A stretch of 64,000 bases of DNA from Proteinivorax hydrogeniformans (lineage in GTDB: Bacteria > Bacillota > Proteinivoracia > Proteinivoracales > Proteinivoracaceae), in contig NZ_CP159485.1 in assembly GCF_040515995.1 (NCBI RefSeq), forward strand, positions 2,728,001 to 2,792,000. Direction: 5' to 3'. Positions within the stretch are counted from its first letter, which is position 1. The number at the start of each line of letters is the position of its first letter. The position numbers and the translations under genes are program-made. This document shows, one piece after another, positions 9,870 to 19,188 of the stretch. The notes under the pieces were generated by a model, which was given only the letters and a program-made list of their open reading frames with translations, did not search any database and was not told where the DNA came from.

Positions 9870-10286
9870 TTATAACTTTAGTGCATTAAGGCTTAATGTT
9901 TGCTGTCCCACGCTTTGACCAGCTACATTTAGGTTATATTTTAATCTTATTTTTATCCCATCAGTAGATCTTTGTATTTCTACTTTTTCTGACTGTACTT
10001 CCATAGGAAAGCTGCCATAAGGTGTTTTGTACAGACTTTGTGTTTGCTTGCCTGATAAAAAGACTTGTTTCATCCCGGTTTGACCAGACCGAATAAGCGT
10101 CACTTGATTATCTTTAACTTTAACCGTCGTGATGGTCCCTTCCAAGCCTGTCCCTTCAGGTTCATCATAAACAATATAATCAGTTCCATTTTTATTATAA
10201 AGCTTTCCTTTTGCATCAACTTGAATATTTGAGCTTTCACCATCATTTTTTTGTGACGATGATATCGTTAAGTTCACAGCTTCCAA
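9870..10286 (-). CDS. DUF1934 (YwiB-like) beta-barrel protein
   Basis: 138 aa, probably cytoplasmic: no signal peptide. It has the DUF1934 layout, an eight-strand calycin-like barrel: an N-terminal strand (VNLTISSSQ), then KLYNKNGTDYIVYDEPEGTG, the conserved TPYGSFPMEVQSEKVEI and a C-terminal strand LKYNLNVAGQ. B. subtilis YwiB is the prototype and its role is unknown. TTG start at 10286 with AAGGAGA 8 bases upstream. In many Firmicutes it neighbours argS; that gene is not present here. Confidence 0.8.
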   Translation of the reverse strand: MEAVNLTISSSQKNDGESSNIQVDAKGKLYNKNGTDYIVYDEPEGTGLEGTITTVKVKDNQVTLIRSGQTGMKQVFLSGKQTQSLYKTPYGSFPMEVQSEKVEIQRSTDGIKIRLKYNLNVAGQSVGQQTLSLNALKL

Positions 10287-10649
10287 AAAAAGTTCTCCTT
10301 TCGCTACAACTTAATATCTAATTTTACTTATTTTACATTTTGTAATAAATCCTCTAGTTTTTAAACGAATAATTACGTTACATAATATAATTAAGCCCTT
10401 TAACACTATTTTTGTATTCCCTACTTATATCATGTCCTGATAATTTTTGTTTAATGCCATTTTCCAGAGCCTTTAGCTCTAACACTGTCTTTTAAAAACA
10501 TAGATCATCTTGTCTACGAATCCAAACTTAATGATTTTACGTTTTATCAAACCTTGAAATTGGCTAAATAGTTTTTGATAACATCCTACAAAGTTCCAAG
10601 CACAATTATACCACAGATAAAAAAAAATTCTACATAAGGATAAATAAAT
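10287..10649. other. Intergenic region between ywiB-like gene and PBP gene
   Basis: AT-rich DNA without a convincing reading frame. On the minus strand an extended -10 element (TGTGGTATAAT, about 10601-10611) could start transcription towards the DUF1934 gene, but no good -35 is visible. Otherwise nothing recognisable. Confidence 0.4.
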
Positions 10650-10679
10650 TTGTAAGATTAAGGAATAATAGCATATATT
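10650..10679 (+). promoter_or_regulatory. Possible sigma-A promoter of the PBP1A gene
   Basis: TTGTAA (10650-10655), an 18-base spacer and TATATT (10674-10679). Transcription would start near 10686, just before the GGGGG ribosome binding site. Both boxes are imperfect. Confidence 0.4.
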
Positions 10680-10702
10680 ATTGTCCTTTGGGGGAATGTT
10701 AT

Positions 10703-13171
10703 ATGACCGATGAAAACGGTAAATTCAAAAGCAGAAAAGACAGGTATATGAAAAAAAGAAAAGAAAAAACACAAGCCAAAAGATTTACTTTCAAACAAAT
10801 AACTCTTTCTTTTGTTATCCTCCTACTTTTACTTGCAGTATCAGTGTCAGGGTATTTAGTTTATTTAGCATATACGATACCTCAACCTGATTTAGAGGAG
10901 CTTAGCGCTCCGAGCATGGTCTTTTCCAGAGACTATGAGGAAATGGGTCTTACAAACTATAGACAGATCTATACTCCTATCGAAAATATCAGCCCTTACT
11001 TAATCAACGCCATTATTGCTGTAGAAGATAATAGCTTTTATGACCATATAGGCTTTGATCCTATTGCCATTGCAAGGGCCTCTTTAGTCAACCTAACGCA
11101 AAGGCGTTATGCGCAAGGTGGGAGCACGATAACCCAGCAACTTGCTAAAAATGTTTTCCTAACTGGAGAAAGAGCCATGAATAGAAAGGTCAAGGAGCTA
11201 GTATACGCTATAAGAATCGAACAGCTTTATTCCAAAAATGAAATCTTAGAGCAATACCTTAACACTATATACTTTGGGCATGGCAATTATGGGGTGGGAG
11301 CTGCTTCCCGCTACTTTTTTAACAAAACACCAGATGAACTCACTTTAGATGAAGCCACCCTTTTAGCAGGTATAATTAACGGCCCCTACCTTTTTACTCC
11401 AGATTTAGATAGAAATATTACTCCACCAGAAGCTTCCGAGGAGTTTAACCCTAGAGAAGAGCAAGATATAGAAGTTTTAAGTCAGTCTCGAACTTATAGA
11501 AGGCGGACACTTGTGTTAAATAGGATGTTAAATCAAGAGTTTATCTCCGACCAACAGTTTCAAGAAGCTAACAACACTCTTATCGATTTAGACCTAATCA
11601 ACACTGCCGGTGATATCCAGACAATAAACATTAACAGGGCGGCAAAAGAAGCTAATATGATTTTATCTAATATGGGTTATGACAACCCTTATTATGAGCG
11701 ATCAGGTTTTCAAATAATAACAACGCTGGATTTAAGTTTACAAAAGCAAATGGATAACGTCGCAATTGGCAAGTATGAGAATATAGTGGGAGATAATCCT
11801 CGGCCTGAAGAGTTTCATTTAGGCGCTATAACTATAGATTCAGCAACAGGCGAAATTTTAGCAGCTAGAGGCAATTGGCGTAACACTGGGTGGAGCTATC
11901 TCTTCTCTGGAAACGCACGCCCCGGTTCGGCAATGAAACCTATTTACTATGCCTACTTTTTGGAAAATGGGGATTACACTCCGCTAACCTTACGCCCATG
12001 TAGTAGTGAGGTGGCTGAGCAGTTCGAAGAAGATTTTGGGGCAGAAATTACCGATTTCACTGGTGACTACCACGAATCAGAACTGAACCTAAGGCAAGCA
12101 ATGGCAGAGTCTTGTAATATGTATGCAGTTACAACTGCAGCGGAAATAGTCTCACAAAATAGAATCGCTGATTTTCAATCTTTCCTAAATAACTATAATA
12201 TCCATGGAATTAATCCTAACTATCCTGCTAGCATCTTAGGCTCTGACTCCCAAAGCTTGCTAAACATGGTTGCTGCATATGCAACCTTTAACAATGGTGG
12301 TTATTTGGTAGAACCTTACATGGTACAGGAGATACGGGATATTGATGGAAATACTATCTATGCTGCTAATCCCCAGCCAGGGCCACAGGTTATTAGTCCT
12401 GAAGTGGCTTTTTTAACAGCTAGCTTGATGCGTAGCGTTATCGACTCGCCCGACGGAACTGCTAGTTATATAAGGGGTACAGTACCAAATGTTGATGTGT
12501 CTTTAAAAACTGGAACTGATGTGGGGTCAGCTAGAAACACCTATTCAATCGCTGGGTCTAGCGGTGGATTAACTACTTTGGTGTCGGTACAGGAAAGTAG
12601 ATATACCGATGCGTTTAAGCAAGAGATCATAAGACTTCCTAGCGGTACTGCAGCTAGGTTTTGGGCCAATTATATGAATAGAGCTCTACCCATCTTGCAT
12701 CCTGAAGGAGTTCCTGTACTGCAGCCACCACAAGGTGTTACTGAAGTCATCTTATGCTCAGACAGTTTATTATTAGCTACTGACAACTGCCCTGACCCTT
12801 TTACAGAGTTTTTTATAACCGGTACAGAGCCTCAAAAAAGCTGTGATATACATGGCGATGACACCTATAAAATCTGTATTGACTCTTGGCAGTTGGCCAC
12901 TGATTATTGTCCTGAAAATCGAGTTTGGGAAAGACAGTATAGATTTTTTGAGCCACCACCAACAGAGCGTTGCTCTGTGCATGCTCCTCCTTTGGAGGAT
13001 GAGGATGAAGAAAATGGCATGATTGAAGATGAGTTTATAGACGATGATGAACAGGAAGAAGAGGACGAGGACGAAGATGGTGAACAGGATGAAGAGGATG
13101 AGCCTGATATTGACGATCCTGAAGAAGCAGTTGATGATGATACAGAAGAAAATAACAATGAAGAAGATTAG
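10703..13171 (+). CDS. Class A penicillin-binding protein (PBP1A type) with acidic C-terminal tail
   Basis: Peptidoglycan glycosyltransferase/transpeptidase, membrane-anchored, 822 aa from the ATG at 10703 (GGGGG 8 bases before; the upstream in-frame TTG at 10688 overlaps this ribosome binding site). Order: basic cytoplasmic N-terminus, one membrane helix (about 32-57), GT51 domain with EDNSFYDHIGFDP and GGSTITQQLAKN, transpeptidase domain with SAMK, SCN and KTGT motifs, then two Cys-containing repeats (LLLATDNCPDPF...CDIHG and QLATDYCPENR...CSVH) as in clostridial PBP1A. The last 55 or so residues are almost only Asp and Glu. The acidic tail is unusual. Confidence 0.93.
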   Translation: MTDENGKFKSRKDRYMKKRKEKTQAKRFTFKQITLSFVILLLLLAVSVSGYLVYLAYTIPQPDLEELSAPSMVFSRDYEEMGLTNYRQIYTPIENISPYLINAIIAVEDNSFYDHIGFDPIAIARASLVNLTQRRYAQGGSTITQQLAKNVFLTGERAMNRKVKELVYAIRIEQLYSKNEILEQYLNTIYFGHGNYGVGAASRYFFNKTPDELTLDEATLLAGIINGPYLFTPDLDRNITPPEASEEFNPREEQDIEVLSQSRTYRRRTLVLNRMLNQEFISDQQFQEANNTLIDLDLINTAGDIQTININRAAKEANMILSNMGYDNPYYERSGFQIITTLDLSLQKQMDNVAIGKYENIVGDNPRPEEFHLGAITIDSATGEILAARGNWRNTGWSYLFSGNARPGSAMKPIYYAYFLENGDYTPLTLRPCSSEVAEQFEEDFGAEITDFTGDYHESELNLRQAMAESCNMYAVTTAAEIVSQNRIADFQSFLNNYNIHGINPNYPASILGSDSQSLLNMVAAYATFNNGGYLVEPYMVQEIRDIDGNTIYAANPQPGPQVISPEVAFLTASLMRSVIDSPDGTASYIRGTVPNVDVSLKTGTDVGSARNTYSIAGSSGGLTTLVSVQESRYTDAFKQEIIRLPSGTAARFWANYMNRALPILHPEGVPVLQPPQGVTEVILCSDSLLLATDNCPDPFTEFFITGTEPQKSCDIHGDDTYKICIDSWQLATDYCPENRVWERQYRFFEPPPTERCSVHAPPLEDEDEENGMIEDEFIDDDEQEEEDEDEDGEQDEEDEPDIDDPEEAVDDDTEENNNEED

Positions 13172-13208
13172 AAAAATAACCCCCGCAACTTAGACGGGGG
13201 TTATTTTT
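13172..13208. terminator. Shared bidirectional terminator between PBP1A and dinG-like genes
   Basis: Stem AAAAATAACCCCCG with its perfect complement (13195-13208) and a 9-nt loop, with U-tracts in both directions. It serves the two convergent genes; the dinG stop codon lies in its right arm. Confidence 0.85.
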
Positions 13209-15684
13209 AGTTCATAAACTTATTTATTTTGCTCATAACTTCTTCGCTACTACCACTTACTGTGGTGCATTTTGGCAACGACCGGATAAACATATTTCCA
13301 TAGTGTTTTGTCAAAATTCTTTTATCAGTGCAAACAACAATACCCTTATCTTCTCTACTTCTTATAAGCCTTCCAAACCCCTGTTTAAACCTTAAGATAG
13401 CTTGAGGTACAGTGTATTCCATAAAGGGGTTGCCACCTTCTTTTTCGATAAGCTCCTGCCTTGACTGCACTATGGGCTCATCTGGAACGCTAAAGGGCAG
13501 CTTTACTAATATAACATTACTTAAAGATTTTCCTTGTACATCTACGCCTTCCCAGAAACTAGCCGTGGCAAATAGAACCGAATTGACATCGTTTTTAAAG
13601 GTTTCAAGAAGTTGATGTCTCTGCCTTTGCCCCTGTTTTAAGGCAGTAATTCCTTTGCTTTCTAACTGATCTTTGAGTTTATAAAATACATCGTTTAACA
13701 TTTTAAAGGAAGTGAATAAGACAAAAGCACTTCCATCGGTCTGCAATATTGCTTTTAAAATTAGTTCCGTATTTTCAGCTAAAAATTCGTTAGAATTAGG
13801 AAGCGGTATATCCATAGGCACACAAAGCATTACCTGCCTTTTATAATCAAAAGGCGAGGGAAGGATGCACTCCTCTAGCTTTTCAGATTGCCGGCTTAAG
13901 CCTAGCCTTTTTTTAATATAAGAAAAGTTTTGGTTGGTAGCTATGGTCGCAGATGTTAAGACCACAGTTTCATACTTTTGAAATACATTTTCGTTAAGCT
14001 CTGCAGAAACATCTAAGGGCGCCAGACACAGCGAGACGTTTTTGCCTCTGCTGCTACTATTTAGCTCAATCCATCTAACCTCTCCATCAGATTGAGAAAG
14101 TAAAATGCTTTCTAAGGTTGATATAATCCCTTCAACCCGTCTATTCATAGCATTTAACTCCACAGCACTTGTAAGTAGATGAGAAAATACTGTAGCTGGT
14201 AGGTTTTCAACTTCATCTAACAGATCATTTAGACCTTTAGTAAACTCACTAGCCTTCTTTATATACCCTTTTGTTATCTTTCTTATAGGCATATAGTCTA
14301 CACTTTGTGAAACTTCCTTAGTTATTCTTAATTTATTCTTTTTTTCTCCCTCTATAATCCAGTTTTCTATAAAGGTAAAGAACTCGTTTGTAGCGTCAAC
14401 TAGTTGAGCTAGCTGGGGTATTAGAGCGTTGATCCGCTCTTCTAAGCTTTTTTTAACAGTAATAGGGATCATTTTATGAGTTTGGGTTTTATTTAAAACC
14501 TCTTTTAAGGTTCCCACTTGCTTACCCTTCTTCTTTGTTTGATATATTCTGCGCAGCTGCTTGAGCAATAAAAACCGATTTATCGAAGCTCCAAAGTAGG
14601 TAGTGGCAACATCCTCTACGTTATGCCCCTCATCTAGTACGATGCCATGGTAGCCAGGAAGAACACCGCCTTCCATGCCCTTACTTTTTAAGGCTAGATC
14701 TGCAAAAAGCAGGTGATGGTTAACAACCAATATATCAGCAGTAGCGCTTTCTCTTCGCGCCGCAAAAAAGAAACAGTCCCTAAAATGGGAGCATTGAGCT
14801 TTGGTACACAGGTCCGCCTCTGAGCAAATTTGCTCCCAGTTCTTCCCTTTAGGTTTAAAACCTAAATCTGATTTGCTACCATCAGTGGTAGCAAAAGCCC
14901 ATTCCCTGATTTTTTTAATCTCTGTTAGGTCATCATCAGTCTCCTCAAACAAGTCTCCTTGAAGCTTATCGAGCTTTGTTTTGCAAAGATAATTACTTCT
15001 ACCCTTGACTAGTACTCCCTTAAAATTGACATCTAAAGTCCTTTTTAAAAAAGGGATATCCTTTAATATTATTTGCTCCTGCAAATTTATAGTATTAGTA
15101 GAAACAACTACCCTTTTTTTGTTCTTTACAGCCCAAAGTATGCTGGGAATTAGATAAGCTAAGCTTTTCCCTGTCCCAGTTCCTGCTTCTACTATCACGT
15201 TTTTGCCACTATTAAAACCTTGCGCCACTTTCTCAGCCATTATAAGCTGTTCGTCTCTTTTCTCATACTGAGGCAAAAACTTTGATATAACTCCGCCGTC
15301 ATCTAAAACATTTCTAACTTCCTCTAGAGGTATGCTCTGTAAAACTTCTGCCCTTTTAGGCTCCACAACTGTATAGCTATCGCGACAACTATTATCTACT
15401 ATGACAAAGCCGATACCATCTGCTCCTAAGCGAGACGCTACGTTAATATCAGCAGTCGATGGAGTCAATCTTCCGCTGGGATGGTTATGAATAACTACAT
15501 CTCCTGGTTCTAAGTCATTTAAAATGGCAGGAACACTAAACTCATTCCCCCTTGCTAAAACCTCTACATCGATAACCTTATCATCACTTAAAAACCCCCT
15601 AAAGAAAACCTCGTTTCCTTTAGCGGTAAGTATAGCTGCTTCTATCATTTTTCTGCTGCTTTCCCCGAAGGTTATTCCTTCCAT
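13207..15684 (-). CDS. DinG-family helicase with N-terminal RadC/JAB-like domain
   Basis: XPD/DinG-type superfamily 2 helicase, 825 aa from the ATG at 15684 (GTGGAG upstream; the frame also contains a TTG at 15699). The N-terminal 120 residues form a JAB/MPN-type domain with HNHPSG followed by S-T-A-D (JAMM metal motif) and GIGFVIVDN. The helicase follows: Walker A EAGTGTGKS, four Cys for an iron-sulfur cluster (YLCKTK, ICSEADLCTKAQC, with spacing as in DinG), DEGHN box, and motif VI QGFGRLIRS. The B. subtilis DinG carries an exonuclease domain at this place instead. Probable role: 5'-3' unwinding in DNA repair. The metal-dependent activity of the JAB domain is inference. Confidence 0.88.
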   Translation of the reverse strand: MEGITFGESSRKMIEAAILTAKGNEVFFRGFLSDDKVIDVEVLARGNEFSVPAILNDLEPGDVVIHNHPSGRLTPSTADINVASRLGADGIGFVIVDNSCRDSYTVVEPKRAEVLQSIPLEEVRNVLDDGGVISKFLPQYEKRDEQLIMAEKVAQGFNSGKNVIVEAGTGTGKSLAYLIPSILWAVKNKKRVVVSTNTINLQEQIILKDIPFLKRTLDVNFKGVLVKGRSNYLCKTKLDKLQGDLFEETDDDLTEIKKIREWAFATTDGSKSDLGFKPKGKNWEQICSEADLCTKAQCSHFRDCFFFAARRESATADILVVNHHLLFADLALKSKGMEGGVLPGYHGIVLDEGHNVEDVATTYFGASINRFLLLKQLRRIYQTKKKGKQVGTLKEVLNKTQTHKMIPITVKKSLEERINALIPQLAQLVDATNEFFTFIENWIIEGEKKNKLRITKEVSQSVDYMPIRKITKGYIKKASEFTKGLNDLLDEVENLPATVFSHLLTSAVELNAMNRRVEGIISTLESILLSQSDGEVRWIELNSSSRGKNVSLCLAPLDVSAELNENVFQKYETVVLTSATIATNQNFSYIKKRLGLSRQSEKLEECILPSPFDYKRQVMLCVPMDIPLPNSNEFLAENTELILKAILQTDGSAFVLFTSFKMLNDVFYKLKDQLESKGITALKQGQRQRHQLLETFKNDVNSVLFATASFWEGVDVQGKSLSNVILVKLPFSVPDEPIVQSRQELIEKEGGNPFMEYTVPQAILRFKQGFGRLIRSREDKGIVVCTDKRILTKHYGNMFIRSLPKCTTVSGSSEEVMSKINKFMN

Positions 15685-15742
15685 TTTTCTCCACTCCAAT
15701 ATTATTATATACCTACATTATAAATCAACAAGGCATTCTTCT

Positions 15743-16345
15743 CTATAACTTCCCCTTCATTTCCCAAGCCATTTTTTTGAAAAATTTTTCTGCATAATAA
15801 ACCCTTTTATCATACACTCTTTTTGAAAGAGGAAAATTTAATTTTGCCCGTTGCTGCACCACCATTTGGTGCCAGCTCCCACCTAAAAAAAACTTTAAAG
15901 CTTGCTTTGGACTTAAGTCTTCATCTACAACATAGTGCATGCCAAGCCAAACATCTAAAGTTCCTGTGTGGTCGATAATATCCGCGTCTTGCAAAATCTT
16001 AGTTTCTAAATGTAGGTTATCGTTTCCTCGCCTATTGTGATAGTAGATAAGCCTAGCTATTTCATTAATTTCTTGCTGACTTAAAACTTGTTTTAGTAGA
16101 TTCTTAGTTTTTATAGCGCCAGTTAAGTTGTGAGGTTCCCTTCCCTTAGCCACATCATGAAAAATCGCCGCTATATACATTCTTTCTTTTGTATTATTTG
16201 ATAAATCACCAAGCATATTTGCTAAATTAAGCGATAAATTCGCTACTCTCAATCCATGATAATAAAGATACCCTGTTTCTCGCTCTTTGTACTTTATATC
16301 CTTTAAATAGTTATATGCTATAGCTTTACTCCTCTTTATTTTCAT
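15743..16345 (-). CDS. HD-domain phosphohydrolase-like protein
   Basis: 200 aa. HD superfamily metal site: H30 (YYHGLRVANLS), HD in FHDVAKG, then YYHNRRGN and ILQDADIIDHTG. The last two signatures are typical of HD proteins of unknown function in Firmicutes. Substrate unknown; nucleotides or nucleotide second messengers are possible. It overlaps the end of the mscS gene by 20 bases and uses GAAGGA inside it, so the two are co-transcribed. Confidence 0.8.
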   Translation of the reverse strand: MKIKRSKAIAYNYLKDIKYKERETGYLYYHGLRVANLSLNLANMLGDLSNNTKERMYIAAIFHDVAKGREPHNLTGAIKTKNLLKQVLSQQEINEIARLIYYHNRRGNDNLHLETKILQDADIIDHTGTLDVWLGMHYVVDEDLSPKQALKFFLGGSWHQMVVQQRAKLNFPLSKRVYDKRVYYAEKFFKKMAWEMKGKL

Positions 16346-17489
16346 CTACTTTTCCTTCACTACCTTTTGGGTTTTGATAATTTAACTTATTTTCAAAATA
16401 TACGCTCCTAGACGGAAATGCCACCGAGACATTTTCTTTTTCTAGTATTTCCATTACCTTGAAGTTTACATCTTCTTTAACCGCCAAAAACTCTCCCCAG
16501 TCAGTTGTATTAGTAAAAAAGTAAAGAAATATGTCTAAACTACTATTATTAAAACCATCAAAATTTACAAATATAGTTTCCGGATGAACTTCAGGATGAC
16601 TTTTTAGCATTTGCCGGATTAGCACTACACACTTATTAAGTTTTTCTTTCGGGGTGGTGTAGGTAACACCAAGTTTAAAGGTAATTTGTCTTCTGCCCAT
16701 TTTAGTCCAATTAGTGACTGCTTCATTAGCCAAAACAGAGTTAGGAACAGTTACCAGAGCTTGTGCAAAGGTTCTTACTTTAGTGCTACGGAAAGTTATG
16801 TCCTCCACCACTCCTTCGACGCTAGGAGTTTTAATCCAGTCATCAATTGAAAAGGGTTTATCCATAATAATGACTACACCACCAAATATATTTGCTAGGG
16901 AGTCTTGAGCAGCTAAAGCAAAAGCTAGTCCACCTATACCTAGGCCTGCTACAAATCCATTTACGTCATAGCCCCACTCCTGTGCAATGATGCTGATACT
17001 TATAGCAATTATTACAACTCGCAAAGCTTTTGAAAGAAAAGGTATCAATATCTGGTCTAGTTCAATTTTAAATTTAGTCTTTATTTTTTCAAAAAATGAA
17101 GAGGATGTGTCAGCAAGGTTATAAAATCCAGAGGCGATAAAAGCTATTACTAACGATCGATACAGCCTTAACAGTAATTCTTGATAATTCTCGCCGATAA
17201 AAGGTATAGAGGTTATTGCCATATAAATTCCCAAGGTTAGTATTATTCTTTTAACAGGATTTTTAAACGCGGTTATAATTTTAGTGTCCGCTGAAGTATT
17301 TGTTTTCTCCGTTATGTTTACTATATAGGGAAATATATAAGCTTCAAAGATTTTAGCTATAAAGTAAAACAAAAAATAATATGCCATTGCTATTACGGGA
17401 TATTTAACCACACCCCATATTAAAATTGCCCAAGATGGCATGCTTTCCCTAACACTATCAAGGGATATAAGTTCTAACAACTTTTTCAC
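16326..17489 (-). CDS. MscS-family mechanosensitive ion channel
   Basis: 387 aa. Four to five predicted membrane helices in the first 200 residues, the pore-lining helix with GLGIGGLAFALAAQDSLANIFGG near 185, followed by the beta domain (DWIKTPSVEGVVEDITFRSTKVRTF) and a soluble alpha/beta C-terminal domain, ending in a charged tail. These are the defining features of MscS/YnaI-type channels that release solutes on osmotic downshock. The same transcript continues into the HD gene. Confidence 0.92.
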   Translation of the reverse strand: MKKLLELISLDSVRESMPSWAILIWGVVKYPVIAMAYYFLFYFIAKIFEAYIFPYIVNITEKTNTSADTKIITAFKNPVKRIILTLGIYMAITSIPFIGENYQELLLRLYRSLVIAFIASGFYNLADTSSSFFEKIKTKFKIELDQILIPFLSKALRVVIIAISISIIAQEWGYDVNGFVAGLGIGGLAFALAAQDSLANIFGGVVIIMDKPFSIDDWIKTPSVEGVVEDITFRSTKVRTFAQALVTVPNSVLANEAVTNWTKMGRRQITFKLGVTYTTPKEKLNKCVVLIRQMLKSHPEVHPETIFVNFDGFNNSSLDIFLYFFTNTTDWGEFLAVKEDVNFKVMEILEKENVSVAFPSRSVYFENKLNYQNPKGSEGKVDENKEE

Positions 17490-17503
17490 CTACCCTTTTT
17501 AAC

Positions 17504-17531
17504 AAAAGACTAGGATTTATCCTAGTCTTTT
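17504..17531 (-). terminator. Terminator after glycyl-tRNA synthetase gene
   Basis: 11-bp perfect stem AAAAGACTAGG/CCTAGTCTTTT with a 6-nt loop, directly after the stop codon of the synthetase and just before mscS. Confidence 0.8.
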
Positions 17532-17536
17532 GTGTT

Positions 17537-18925
17537 TTAATACTTTAATTTTTCCTCTAAAAACTTTTCTGCCTCATTAATTGAAATCCTCGATTGTTCC
17601 ATACTGTCTCTATCGCGTATTGTTACACACTTGTCCTCTAAAGAATCAAAGTCAAATGTGATGCAAAAAGGTGTTCCGATCTCGTCTTGACGTCTATATC
17701 TTTTTCCTATGCTACCTTTTTCATCAAAGTCTAGCATAAACTTATCATTAAGCTTATCAAAAACCTCCATAGCTTCATCACTAAGTTTTTTAGAAAGAGG
17801 CAACACCGCTGCTTTAAATGGGGCTAAAACAGGATGAATTTTAAGCACAGTACGACTGTTCTTTTCTAATTCTTCCTCTTGATAGCAATCAGCTAAAAAT
17901 GCTAATGCTAGTCTATTTAGTCCTACAGAAGGCTCTATAACGTATGGAACAAACTTCTCTTGGGTAATTGGATCTTGATAGGAAAGATCTTTTTTAGAGT
18001 GCTCCATATGCCTTTTTAAGTCAAAGTCTGTTCTATTAGCTACGCCCCACAACTCGCCCCATCCAAATGGAAACTTAAACTCGATATCAGTGGTGGCATC
18101 ACTGTAGTGAGAAAGTTCGTTTTCATCATGATCACGCATTCTTATGCTATCAGGGCTGACACCTAGGTCTAAAAGCCACTTGTGACAGAATTCTTTCCAA
18201 TAGTCATACCACTTGCCACCTTCACCAGGATGGCAGAAAAACTCCATTTCCATCTGCTCAAACTCTCTAGTACGGAAGATAAAGTTTCCAGGTGTAATCT
18301 CATTTCTAAAGCTTTTGCCTATCTGAGCAATTCCAAAAGGCACTTGCTTGCGACAGCTTCTGGCAACATTTTTAAAGTTTATAAAAATCCCTTGTGCTGT
18401 CTCCGGACGTAGATAAACTTCTGATTGCGAATCCTCAGTTACACCTTGGAAGGTTTTAAACATAAGGTTAAATTCTCTTATGTCAGTGTAGTTTATCTCT
18501 CCACATTGCGGACACTTAATTTCGTTGTTTTCGATAAAATCTTTTAGCTGCTTTTCTGACCAACCGTCTATGCCGGTAACTTCTTCTTCTTTATCTTGAT
18601 GATACTCTTCCACTAACTTATCAGCTCTGTATCGAGACTTGCAATCTTTACAGTCAATTAAAGGATCATTAAACCCTCCTATATGTCCAGAAGCCTCCCA
18701 AACTTTTGGGTTCATAAGTAAGGCTGAATCTAAACCTACTACATTTAGATTTTGTCGCACGAACTTTTTCCACCAAGCTGATTTTATGTTATTTAAAAGC
18801 TCGATTCCTAATGGTCCATAGTCCCACGTATTTGCAAGACCTCCATATATGTCTGACCCCGGGAAAATAAACCCCCTACTTTTACAAAGTCCAACTAAAG
18901 TATCCATATCCATTTTTTTACTCAT
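17537..18925 (-). CDS. glyS: Glycyl-tRNA synthetase, dimeric (alpha2) type
   Basis: Class II aminoacyl-tRNA synthetase that charges tRNA-Gly. 462 aa from the ATG at 18925, with AGGAGG 8 bases upstream. Motifs: N-terminal [17 protein letters not shown], zinc Cys pairs (CKDC and CPQC), motif 2 [19 protein letters not shown], and motif 3 [13 protein letters not shown]; the anticodon domain at the end contains [14 protein letters not shown]. The single-chain archaeal/eukaryal-like type is usual in several Firmicutes. The longer frame opening at 18973 lies inside the T-box leader and is not used. Expression is controlled by that leader. Confidence 0.96.
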   Translation of the reverse strand: MSKKMDMDTLVGLCKSRGFIFPGSDIYGGLANTWDYGPLGIELLNNIKSAWWKKFVRQNLNVVGLDSALLMNPKVWEASGHIGGFNDPLIDCKDCKSRYRADKLVEEYHQDKEEEVTGIDGWSEKQLKDFIENNEIKCPQCGEINYTDIREFNLMFKTFQGVTEDSQSEVYLRPETAQGIFINFKNVARSCRKQVPFGIAQIGKSFRNEITPGNFIFRTREFEQMEMEFFCHPGEGGKWYDYWKEFCHKWLLDLGVSPDSIRMRDHDENELSHYSDATTDIEFKFPFGWGELWGVANRTDFDLKRHMEHSKKDLSYQDPITQEKFVPYVIEPSVGLNRLALAFLADCYQEEELEKNSRTVLKIHPVLAPFKAAVLPLSKKLSDEAMEVFDKLNDKFMLDFDEKGSIGKRYRRQDEIGTPFCITFDFDSLEDKCVTIRDRDSMEQSRISINEAEKFLEEKLKY

Positions 18926-18955
18926 GTATTTACCTCCTATATTTTTGCAATATAA

Positions 18956-19140
18956 AAGCTTTCCATCCCCCAAGGGACGGAAAGCTTGCTTTCCGCGGTT
19001 CCACCCTTATTGACAGCAAAGTGCTGTCCACTTTAAGAACCCACTAGGAGTGCCTTCACTTGTTAAAAATTTTCGGGCTTACACCATCCCCGATTCGCTG
19101 AGAATTTTTCTTCAAGCTACTATTCCCCATCAAAGTGTTA
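18956..19140 (-). promoter_or_regulatory. Glycine T-box leader of glyS
   Basis: tRNA-sensing riboswitch. Read on the minus strand it has the stem I start with AATAGTAGC, the distal GGTGTAAGC segment, the specifier loop GAAGGCAC with GGC (glycine) at 19052-19054, the antiterminator T-box AGGGTGGAACCGCG (18994-19007), and a terminator hairpin of 14 pairs (18956-18987) followed by a short U-rich run. Uncharged tRNA-Gly would stabilise the antiterminator and allow glyS expression. Confidence 0.95.
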
Positions 19141-19157
19141 CCTGCTTTATTTTTTAA

Positions 19158-19184
19158 TTTATACAAAAAAAGGTTAAATGTCAA
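19158..19184 (-). promoter_or_regulatory. Promoter of the glyS T-box transcript
   Basis: On the minus strand TTGACA (19184-19179) is followed after 15 bases by TATAAA (19163-19158), or TAAATT after 17 bases. The perfect -35 box and the position just before the T-box support it; the -10 choice is open. Confidence 0.6.
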
Positions 19185-19188
19185 GGTG

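Noticed and set aside
12904-13158. 84-aa serine-rich reading frame on the minus strand
   Set aside because: It is the mirror of the Asp/Glu codons in the PBP1A tail (GAT/GAG gives Ser codons antisense); no ribosome binding site.
18926-18973. N-terminal extension of glycyl-tRNA synthetase
   Set aside because: This stretch is the T-box terminator and leader; the ribosome binding site and homology start at 18925.
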